Shown here in pieces: positions 1 through 3,828 of a DNA stretch of 8,113 nt. Source of the DNA: Spirochaetaceae bacterium. Its GTDB lineage: Bacteria; Spirochaetota; Spirochaetia; Treponematales; Breznakiellaceae. Location: the NCBI GenBank assembly GCA_031267475.1, contig JAIRZA010000169.1, forward strand, positions 1 to 8,113, written 5' to 3'. A program made the position numbers and the translations under genes. Below the pieces are notes generated by a model. That model was not told where the DNA came from and did not search any database. It was given only the letters and a program-made list of their open reading frames with translations. Position 1 is the first letter of the stretch, and every line of letters begins with the position of its first letter.

Positions 1-97
1 TTTTCAATGTTTCCCGCACGGCTATTTTGGCCGCATTCTGTAGTTTTTCGCTTATGGCAAAGCCCGCGCCATAAAAATTATTGTCTGATTTTTCCAT
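1..97 (-). CDS. Partial small hypothetical protein, N-terminus only
   Basis: Reading leftward from ATG at 97, the frame stays open to the window edge for 32 codons, beginning MEKSDNNFYGAGFAISEKLQ. The C-terminus lies outside the window. Residues from about 14 onward (alternating charged and hydrophobic, AISEKLQNAAKIAV) look like an amphipathic helix; there is no signal peptide or membrane segment. Codon use (GCG, GCC, GGC, AAA, GAA) resembles that of the neighbouring genes, which supports real coding. No good Shine-Dalgarno is present: only GGAAAC touches the ATG. A TACAAT hexamer (105-110) lies 7 nt upstream, so transcription could start at or next to the ATG. I do not recognise the family and assign no function. 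A chance open frame of this length is possible. Confidence 0.5.
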   Translation of the reverse strand, partial: MEKSDNNFYGAGFAISEKLQNAAKIAVRETLK

Positions 98-109
98 GTT
101 TCCGATTGT

Positions 110-126
110 AGCGCTCAAACAGCGCT
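110..126. repeat. Small hairpin upstream of the partial gene
   Basis: AGCGCT at 110-115 pairs with AGCGCT at 121-126 around the loop CAAAC (6-bp stem, 5-nt loop). It lies just upstream of the ATG at 97 and touches the -10-like hexamer at 105-110. It could be a regulator site or part of the repeat block to its right. The function is unknown. Confidence 0.4.
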
Positions 127-137
127 GGTACTAGTAG

Positions 138-191
138 GCTCAACGCGCTAAAGCGCGTTGAGCTTCGGAGTTTGCGCGTGGCGCAAACTCC
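138..191 (+). repeat. Two-hairpin REP-like repeat, left copy (order A-B)
   Basis: Two near-perfect hairpins sit side by side. Hairpin A (138-163) has 12-nt arms GCTCAACGCGCT / AGCGCGTTGAGC around AA. Hairpin B (167-191) has 11-nt arms GGAGTTTGCGC / GCGCAAACTCC around GTG. Three bases separate them. A second copy with the hairpins in the opposite order is at 3737-3784. The bases that differ between copies preserve pairing, which points to selection for structure in RNA or single-stranded DNA. This arrangement resembles bacterial REP/BIME intergenic elements. No encoded protein is associated. Confidence 0.75.
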
Positions 192-343
192 ACGCCCCCT
201 CGTCGAGATTCCAGCGACTGTGGGGATACTACCGCGTAGCGGATATGAAACCCGCTGGTGGGCGCGGGGCGCAAACTCCACGCCTTTGTTGTGAGGGACT
301 CGCGGGATATTACCGCGTAGCGGATGTGAAACCCGCTGGCGGG
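180..343 (+). repeat. Two-copy direct repeat block between hairpin B and the first OB-fold gene
   Basis: A 40-bp element at 223-262 recurs at 304-343 with 37 of 40 identical bases (81-bp period). Its core is TACCGCGTAGCGGAT. Each copy is preceded by the 17-bp string GGCGCAAACTCCACGCC, at 180-196 and 268-284, which is the right arm of hairpin B plus CACGCC. Spacers between the two parts differ (26 and 19 nt), so the units are composite and not a clean tandem duplication. The right end of copy 2 can fold as CCCGC/GCGGG (332-343), just downstream of the stop of the minus-strand gene ending at 351. Apart from this and hairpins A and B, I see no gene in 98-350. Confidence 0.7.
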
Positions 344-350
344 GGTGTCG

Positions 351-695
351 TCATTTTTTCTTTACTATCCTGTCAACATTTATATACGTCCGCTCCCATA
401 CTTCCTTTTCAACTTCACCATAAATGATAATCGTGTCCCCAACCTCCACATGATTAGGATCCCTCCACCAGTATTCGTCGTCAATTTCTATAGGAATACT
501 ATTAGTCCCGTCAGAGAAATCCCATTTTTCATCACCCATAAACGCGCCGAGCGTCCCCTCCAGAACCACAGGCGTTCCATCCCGCGCTCCATTTGCGTCA
601 GATATCGAATATACAGGCGGCCCGCCATTAATATCGAGGTCGCACGAAAAAAAGACAAATGCCAATAAAAAAATAAAATACGCTGCTATTTTCAT
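351..695 (-). CDS. Putative BOF/YgiW-type OB-fold lipoprotein
   Basis: 114 residues, beginning MKIAAYFIFLLAFVFFSCDL. A short charged N-terminus and hydrophobic stretch end in FFSC, a relaxed lipobox of the kind spirochetes tolerate, with Cys at about residue 18. Mature sequence: VYSISDANGARDGTPVVLEG, then the family signature GDEKWDFSDGT..IPIEIDDEYW, then VEVGDTIIIYGEVEKE and INVDRIVKKK. This matches the bacterial OB-fold (YgiW/YdeI, PF04076 type) pattern. Members are small exported beta-barrel domains, some linked to stress tolerance; the ligand is generally unknown. I chose ATG at 695 because minus-strand AGGGA (703-707) lies 7 nt upstream; GTG at 701 is only 1 nt from that site. It lies 20 bp downstream of a paralogue and is probably co-transcribed with it. 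Family assignment is good; lipidation is probable. Confidence 0.8.
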   Translation of the reverse strand: MKIAAYFIFLLAFVFFSCDLDINGGPPVYSISDANGARDGTPVVLEGTLGAFMGDEKWDFSDGTNSIPIEIDDEYWWRDPNHVEVGDTIIIYGEVEKEVWERTYINVDRIVKKK

Positions 696-715
696 GTTCA
701 CATCCCTATTTATGT

Positions 716-1081
716 TTATGATTGTTTTTTGACAACCCTGTCTACTTCAATCTCAATCTGCCCAAAATTTTTATCCACCTCTCCGTAAATAACCACAACA
801 TCAGAAGCCCCGACTGAAAGACCGCGCCATACATCATTATCAATTTCTATAATAATAGTGTCAGTCCCGTCCATGAACATATACTTTTCATCACCAACGA
901 AACGCTCTATTCTGCCTTCCAAAGAAACAGGCGATTCGTCCCACATCTTCTTAGCCTCTTGTATCGAGCTAATATTGATAGACGGGCCGGTATAACCACC
1001 CCGTAGACCTTCTTGCGCTCCGGCGACACCGGTTAAAACAAATGCAGTCAACAAAACGAAAAACGAAAATCTCTTTCTCAT
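716..1081 (-). CDS. Exported BOF/YgiW-type OB-fold protein
   Basis: 121 residues. The signal peptide MRKRFSFFVLLTAFVLTGVA ends at AGA-Q (cleavage near residue 22). The mature start GGYTGPS, followed by SIQEAKKMWDESPVSLEGRI, FVGDEKYMFMDGT, IIIEIDNDVWRGL, DVVVIYGEVDK and IEVDRVV, covers the complete YgiW/YdeI (BOF, PF04076) fold at the usual length of about 120-130 residues. The protein should be soluble in the periplasm. Start: ATG at 1081 with a strong AAGGAG (1087-1092) 5 nt upstream. The promoter at 1107-1135 fits. This is the first gene of a two-gene unit with the paralogue at 351-695; the two share the GDEK-F-DGT-I-IEID core but differ in export mode. A precise function or ligand cannot be given. 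Confidence 0.88.
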   Translation of the reverse strand: MRKRFSFFVLLTAFVLTGVAGAQEGLRGGYTGPSINISSIQEAKKMWDESPVSLEGRIERFVGDEKYMFMDGTDTIIIEIDNDVWRGLSVGASDVVVIYGEVDKNFGQIEIEVDRVVKKQS

Positions 1082-1106
1082 AAAAACTCCTTAAAAGTAT
1101 TATCTA

Positions 1107-1135
1107 AATGTACCAATAAATTGCATCACCGTCAA
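1107..1135 (-). promoter_or_regulatory. Sigma70-like promoter of the OB-fold gene pair
   Basis: On the minus strand, TTGACG (1130-1135, 5 of 6 to consensus) and TACATT (1107-1112, 4 of 6) are separated by exactly 17 bp. Predicted initiation is near 1100, giving a leader of about 20 nt that includes the AAGGAG site before ATG 1081. No other candidate in 1082-1185 fits as well. Confidence 0.55.
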
Positions 1136-1185
1136 ATTAAAATGTCATTTCACAAAAAATGTAACAACCTCGCAACGGCGAGAAG

Positions 1186-1208
1186 CCCCCCCCCCCCCCA
1201 CCCACCCA
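1186..1208 (-). repeat. C14 tract with CCCA repeats (G-quadruplex motif on the minus strand)
   Basis: The plus strand has 14 consecutive C (1186-1199) followed by ACCCACCCA. Read on the coding strand of the tetR-type gene, its TAG stop is followed by TGGGTGGGTG and then the rest of the G14 run. This satisfies the four-G-run quadruplex pattern with 1-nt loops. The tract lies about 50 bp upstream of the -35 element of the OB-fold promoter. Long C/G tracts slip in replication, so its length may vary between cells or reads. A tract of the same length occurs at 2756-2769. Confidence 0.85.
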
Positions 1209-1781
1209 CTAACGCAGCACTTCCCGCGTAAGTTTGGAGAGCATTTTGGCAAGGTCGGGCACCGGCGTGTCCATGCCGTTTTTAAGCCATTCCTGAACGA
1301 GCGCGAGAACACCGCTAATCAAAAAAACAAAACTGTATTTGCGAACTTTTTCGTTTTCCAATTTTACGCCGGCAGCCGCAATAAATTGACTCGAGCCTTC
1401 GATACCGTGCCGTATAAATTTTTTCTGAAAAGCGCGGTCGCCGTTTTCGCTCAATAAAACTTGAATCGAATTACTGTTATCGGCGATATATTGCAAAATG
1501 TCATGCAGGATGGAAAGATTATCCCGGTTGCGGGATTTTTGCGTCATGCGGATATGCGACTGAACAATTTTATCCGCTTCAATATGCGTCTGCTCCTCTA
1601 TTTCGCGCAGGAGGTCAAATTGATCGTTGTAATGCGTGTAAAAAGTTGAGCGGGAAAGCCCCGCCGCCTCGCATATTTCTTTAATAGAAATATGCAAAAT
1701 AGACTTTTCTTTCATAAGCGCAAGAAGACTGTCTTGCAGCACTTTTCGCGTAAACCGCACTCTTATATCGGTCTTTTCCAT
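1209..1781 (-). CDS. TetR/AcrR-family transcriptional regulator
   Basis: 190 residues, the usual TetR length. The N-terminal DNA-binding domain includes RFTRKVLQDSLLALMKEKSI (from about residue 9) and the helix-turn-helix ISIKEICEAAGLSRSTFYTHY at about 31-51. The C-terminal half resembles the Firmicutes-type TetR ligand/dimer domain (GVLALVQEWLKNGMDTPVPD near residues 157-176). Start: ATG at 1781 has GGGAG (1789-1793) 7 nt upstream. The frame continues upstream to 1916, but that extension is not TetR-like, overlaps the operator-like dyads and encodes low-complexity hydrophobic residues. The gene is divergent from the beta-barrel gene at 2012, the usual arrangement for a repressor and its target; the inducer is unknown. 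No terminator with a good U-tract follows. Confidence 0.9.
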   Translation of the reverse strand: MEKTDIRVRFTRKVLQDSLLALMKEKSILHISIKEICEAAGLSRSTFYTHYNDQFDLLREIEEQTHIEADKIVQSHIRMTQKSRNRDNLSILHDILQYIADNSNSIQVLLSENGDRAFQKKFIRHGIEGSSQFIAAAGVKLENEKVRKYSFVFLISGVLALVQEWLKNGMDTPVPDLAKMLSKLTREVLR

Positions 1782-1788
1782 TATTTTT

Positions 1789-1793
1789 CTCCC
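1789..1793 (-). promoter_or_regulatory. Ribosome binding site that fixes the TetR start
   Basis: Minus-strand GGGAG lies 7 nt before ATG 1781. It decides for a 190-residue protein over the 235-residue open frame that starts at 1916. Confidence 0.65.
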
Positions 1794-1859
1794 ATATATA
1801 ATTCCGCCAATTTTGTAGAGATACCGGACAAAATACAACACAATGTCCAGTTTCAATAC

Positions 1860-1889
1860 ATAATAAGCATATTTTATGCTTTCAGTTAA
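1860..1889 (-). promoter_or_regulatory. Candidate tetR promoter with an operator in its spacer
   Basis: On the minus strand, TTAACT (1884-1889, 4 of 6) and TATTAT (1860-1865, 5 of 6) are separated by 18 bp. The spacer is almost wholly occupied by the inverted repeat AAGCATATTTTATGCTT (1865-1881; 7-nt arms, 3-nt centre). A dyad of this size between -35 and -10 is a common place for a TetR-family repressor to act on its own promoter. The leader would be about 70 nt. The match is by eye; autoregulation is inference. Confidence 0.4.
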
Positions 1890-1911
1890 GTCGCGCTGCA
1901 CAATATCTTTT

Positions 1912-1931
1912 AGCATATCTCACAAAATGCT
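1912..1931. promoter_or_regulatory. Second, looser AGCAT/ATGCT dyad
   Basis: AGCATAT (1912-1918) and AATGCTTT (1926-1933) repeat the half-sites of the 1865-1881 dyad with a longer gap. The left half-sites are 46 bp apart (1866 and 1912), about four and a half helical turns. This could be a second binding site for the same regulator, on the side of the barrel gene. A chance match in AT-rich DNA is possible. Confidence 0.35.
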
Positions 1932-1956
1932 TTGCGTTTTGTAGTTGCCAGTAGAA

Positions 1957-1972
1957 GCGGAAATATTTCCGC
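1957..1972. promoter_or_regulatory. Perfect 16-bp palindrome upstream of the beta-barrel gene
   Basis: GCGGAAATATTTCCGC is a perfect palindrome without a loop, 39 bp before ATG 2012. Its form (16 bp, symmetric, AT centre) is that of a dimeric repressor site, and it lies where it could block the barrel gene's promoter. A TATATC hexamer with a TG one base upstream (extended -10 style, 1983-1991) lies just downstream, but no good -35 is seen. It could bind the neighbouring TetR protein or another regulator. Confidence 0.45.
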
Positions 1973-2011
1973 CGTCTAAATTTGTTATATCAGTGAGGAA
2001 AAAGAGAAAAA

Positions 2012-2656
2012 ATGGCAAAGAAAATTTTTGCGCTTTGTTCGATGATGTTGGTGTGCGGCGCGGCACTCTTCGCGCAAGAAGAAGAAAATTCCGGGAAAAA
2101 GCCGGGTATTTTAAGCGCGGGACTAGGCGGCTCGTTTTCGGCGGACTTTTCCAGCTATTCGTTGACCAGCGCCGGAAAAGATGCTCTGGGCGATGAAAAT
2201 TTGACCCAAATCGGCGGCGGATTTTTTGCGTTTTTTGACATTAAGTATGTTGAATACGACATCGGCATGAGTTTTTTGAAAGATACGGAAGCCGGTATGT
2301 CTATGACCGGTTTAGAAATGCAGCTGCTTGGAAAATATCCTTTTGCCGCCGGCGGCAGGCTTACAATGCTTCCATTAATTGGTGTTGATTTCAAAATGAT
2401 TCTCGCGCAGAATCCGGCCATTGACGGCGAAAGCTCCGTTGAAATGCTTAGCAATGTCTGGTTTAAGTGGGGCTGGGGCGCGGATATTGCGCTCACCGAA
2501 AGAATCTATCTGCGGCCTAGAGTTCTTTATGGAATTGGCACAAATTCAAAGTCGCAAAAAGAGCAAATAGACCACGCTAACAGGACCGCCGAACTGATTG
2601 AAAAAATTATCAATCATGGTTTTGATATAGGTTTTGCGGCGGGATACCGGTTTTAG
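2012..2656 (+). CDS. Putative small outer-membrane beta-barrel protein
   Basis: 214 residues. The signal peptide MAKKIFALCSMMLVCGAALF ends at FAQ (cleavage near residue 21-22). An acidic/lysine-rich linker follows (EEENSGKKPG). The remainder alternates glycine- and aromatic-rich strands: SAGLGGSFSADFSSY, GGGFFAFFDIKYVEYDIGMS, TMLPLIGVDFKMIL, WFKWGWGADIALTERIYLRP and HGFDIGFAAGYRF. The final residue is Phe with Tyr two before it, as in many BAM-assembled barrels. The length would suit an eight-stranded barrel. No named family is recognised. ATG 2012 has GAGGAA (1995-2000) somewhat far upstream (11 nt) and AAAGAG closer. It diverges from the TetR-type gene and may be its target. Confidence 0.75.
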   Translation: MAKKIFALCSMMLVCGAALFAQEEENSGKKPGILSAGLGGSFSADFSSYSLTSAGKDALGDENLTQIGGGFFAFFDIKYVEYDIGMSFLKDTEAGMSMTGLEMQLLGKYPFAAGGRLTMLPLIGVDFKMILAQNPAIDGESSVEMLSNVWFKWGWGADIALTERIYLRPRVLYGIGTNSKSQKEQIDHANRTAELIEKIINHGFDIGFAAGYRF

Positions 2657-2680
2657 GAATGATCGGAGCGAAAATATCCA

Positions 2681-2720
2681 CGAATTAACGCGAATTAACG
2701 CGAATATTCGCGAATGACGG
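2681..2720 (+). repeat. 10-bp tandem repeat downstream of the barrel gene
   Basis: Four head-to-tail 10-mers: CGAATTAACG, CGAATTAACG, CGAATATTCG and CGAATGACGG. The first two are identical and the others diverge at their ends. The third creates the perfect 14-bp palindrome CGCGAATATTCGCG (2699-2712). The array begins 25 bp after the stop at 2656. No U-tract follows, so it is not a standard terminator. Confidence 0.75.
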
Positions 2721-2755
2721 CGGCGTGTATTTGGGCGGGCTTAGCGGCGGGGATG

Positions 2756-2769
2756 CCCCCCCCCCCCCC
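2756..2769. repeat. Second C14 homopolymer tract
   Basis: Fourteen consecutive C lie 8 bp beyond the stop of the minus-strand gene that ends at 2778. Upstream GGCGGGG (2746-2752) can pair with CCCCGCC (2766-2772), so the tract can fold into a GC hairpin with a slippery register. The length equals that of the tract at 1186-1199, which lies 9 bp beyond the TetR-type stop. Confidence 0.85.
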
Positions 2770-2777
2770 GCCTTGAA

Positions 2778-3578
2778 TCACGGCGTGTAGTTAATGTTCG
2801 CTTTTGCCGCCTGAATGTGTTGCAGCCGCCGGGGAATGACGTAAAGTTTGCCGTCTTTTATGAAACGCGCCCCGGTTTGCTTAAAAACAAAAGGGACGCG
2901 GGCCGCCGCGCACTGATCGCGTAACGATAAAAACCACTCGTAACGGCAGGGACGGGCGTTTTCACCGGATTCGCCGCCGGCGACCACCCGCTCCACGCCG
3001 CGAAAAAGGTGGGCGGAAATATCCAGCGGCGAAAGCAGCGGTTCGTGGATAAACACCTTGCGCGCGGCGGGTATATCCCGAAAGAAAGGAAGCCGCTCGC
3101 CGGCGCGGCGCTGGTTTTCGCAGGTAACGCCAATGGTCACATTTTCGTAGCCCGCCCCCCAATCGGCGGGAATACACTCGCGGAAACGTAAAATGCGCTT
3201 AGTAATAAAGAAAAACGCGCAATCACCGCGCTCCCTCATCATGCGCCACGCCTCCCGCCGCCACATATCCGCCCCGGCGTCCTCCAAAAAAAAATCGGAG
3301 CTGAAACACGTCCAAAACTGAGAGCCGGACGGGTACTTATAATCACCGTTCGCGTATCGTTCAAGCGGCATATCAAACAGGACGGTTTTTCGCACATCAC
3401 GGCTGTCGCGCCCCCATTTTTTATCGCCCCGGTACACATAACAGTTTTGGCAGCCCTCGCTGTATTTAAGACAGCCGTGCCACAGATTCCACATCACGCT
3501 CTTAGGCGCCGCCGTCTTTGGCGGCGGCAAATCGTCAAAAAGAAATCCACCTTCGTTTTCGAGTCGCGCATCCGGCAT
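2778..3578 (-). CDS. DUF5131 / phage Gp37-Gp68-like protein with a cysteine triad
   Basis: 266 residues. The family core starts at MWNLWHGCLKYSEGCQNCYV (residues 29-48), with C36-X6-C43-X2-C46, the conserved triad of DUF5131 (PF07505). The later motifs FFITKRILRFRE, NVTIGVTCENQRRA, FIHEPLLSPLDI, VVAGGESGENARPCRYEWFL and VPFVFKQTGARF follow in family order. The cysteine spacing suggests a metal or [4Fe-4S] site; the family has been linked to a radical-SAM-like fold, and its reaction is not known to me. Many members are phage or mobile-element encoded, but no other phage gene is here. ATG 3578 has no Shine-Dalgarno. ATG 3494 (M29, AAGAG 4 nt upstream) is the alternative start, giving 238 residues. 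The open frame extends to 4745 only as antisense to the activase gene. Confidence 0.85.
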   Translation of the reverse strand: MPDARLENEGGFLFDDLPPPKTAAPKSVMWNLWHGCLKYSEGCQNCYVYRGDKKWGRDSRDVRKTVLFDMPLERYANGDYKYPSGSQFWTCFSSDFFLEDAGADMWRREAWRMMRERGDCAFFFITKRILRFRECIPADWGAGYENVTIGVTCENQRRAGERLPFFRDIPAARKVFIHEPLLSPLDISAHLFRGVERVVAGGESGENARPCRYEWFLSLRDQCAAARVPFVFKQTGARFIKDGKLYVIPRRLQHIQAAKANINYTP

Positions 3579-3736
3579 ACGAATATTGTGTAAAAATAAA
3601 TGCAAAAATGGCAAGCCGGCGCAGAGAAATTTTTCAAATAATTTTAGCGCGTTTTTTGCGGAGTTCCGCACCCGGCCGCCGGGCGACCCCGCCTGTTCGC
3701 TATGTTCCGCGCTAGCCTCCCGCAACACATAGGTGT
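3579..3736. other. GC-rich spacer between divergent genes
   Basis: No convincing gene. Two short hairpins are visible: GCGGA-GT-TCCGC (3658-3669) and CCCGG-CCG-CCGGG (3671-3683). The minus frame is open here and continuous with the DUF5131 gene, but its translation is not family-like. Confidence 0.4.
3585..3614 (-). promoter_or_regulatory. Possible promoter of the DUF5131 gene
   Basis: Minus-strand TTGCCA (3609-3614, 5 of 6) and CACAAT (3585-3590, 4 of 6) are 18 bp apart. The -10 hexamer ends 6 nt before ATG 3578, so the transcript would have almost no leader. This agrees with the lack of a ribosome binding site. The match is weak and made by eye. Confidence 0.3.
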
Positions 3737-3784
3737 GGAGTTTCGCCGCGCGAAACTCCGAAAGCTCAACGCGCCGCGTTGAGC
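3737..3784 (-). repeat. Two-hairpin REP-like repeat, right copy (order B-A, inverted)
   Basis: Hairpin B (3737-3759) has arms GGAGTTTCGC / GCGAAACTCC around CGC. Hairpin A (3764-3784) has arms GCTCAACGCG / CGCGTTGAGC with one central C (in practice a shorter stem with a 3-5-nt loop). They are joined by GAAA. The order is reversed relative to 138-191, so this copy is in the opposite orientation. In B the left copy pairs TTTGCGC with GCGCAAA, and here TTTCGC pairs with GCGAAA: both arms changed together. It sits 44 bp upstream of the activase start, between divergent genes. Confidence 0.75.
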
Positions 3785-3792
3785 CAATCGCC

Positions 3793-3821
3793 TTGTAACA
3801 AAAATCATACGGGGGTAAACT
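3793..3821 (+). promoter_or_regulatory. Weak candidate promoter of the activase gene
   Basis: TTGTAA (3793-3798, 4 of 6) and TAAACT (3816-3821, 4 of 6) are 17 bp apart. The -10 hexamer ends 7 nt before ATG 3829. GGGGG (3811-3815) is the only purine run and is 13 nt from the ATG, far for a Shine-Dalgarno. The promoter could equally lie upstream of the hairpins. Confidence 0.25.
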
Positions 3822-3828
3822 CGAATTT

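Noticed and set aside
180..343. CRISPR-like array
   Set aside because: There are only two copies, spacing within units is irregular, the elements are imperfect and no cas gene is present.
158..427. Plus-strand open frame across the repeat block
   Set aside because: It is mainly translation of the direct repeats and hairpins, and it runs antisense into the OB-fold gene. No protein-like features.
696..701. GTG start at 701 for the lipoprotein-like gene
   Set aside because: The AGGGA site (703-707) is only 1 nt away from GTG but 7 nt from ATG 695.
1154..1182. Intrinsic terminator for the TetR-type gene
   Set aside because: The CTCGC/GCGAG hairpin has only five pairs, and the minus-strand T run (1154-1159) is 9 nt away, too far for a standard terminator.
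1826..1848. GGACA...TGTCC inverted repeat as an operator
   Set aside because: Arms are only 5 nt with 13 nt between and no relation to the other dyads; easily due to chance.
1782..1916. 45-residue N-terminal extension of the TetR-type protein
   Set aside because: ATG 1781 has a good ribosome site and gives the normal TetR length. The extension covers the operator-like dyads and is not TetR-like.
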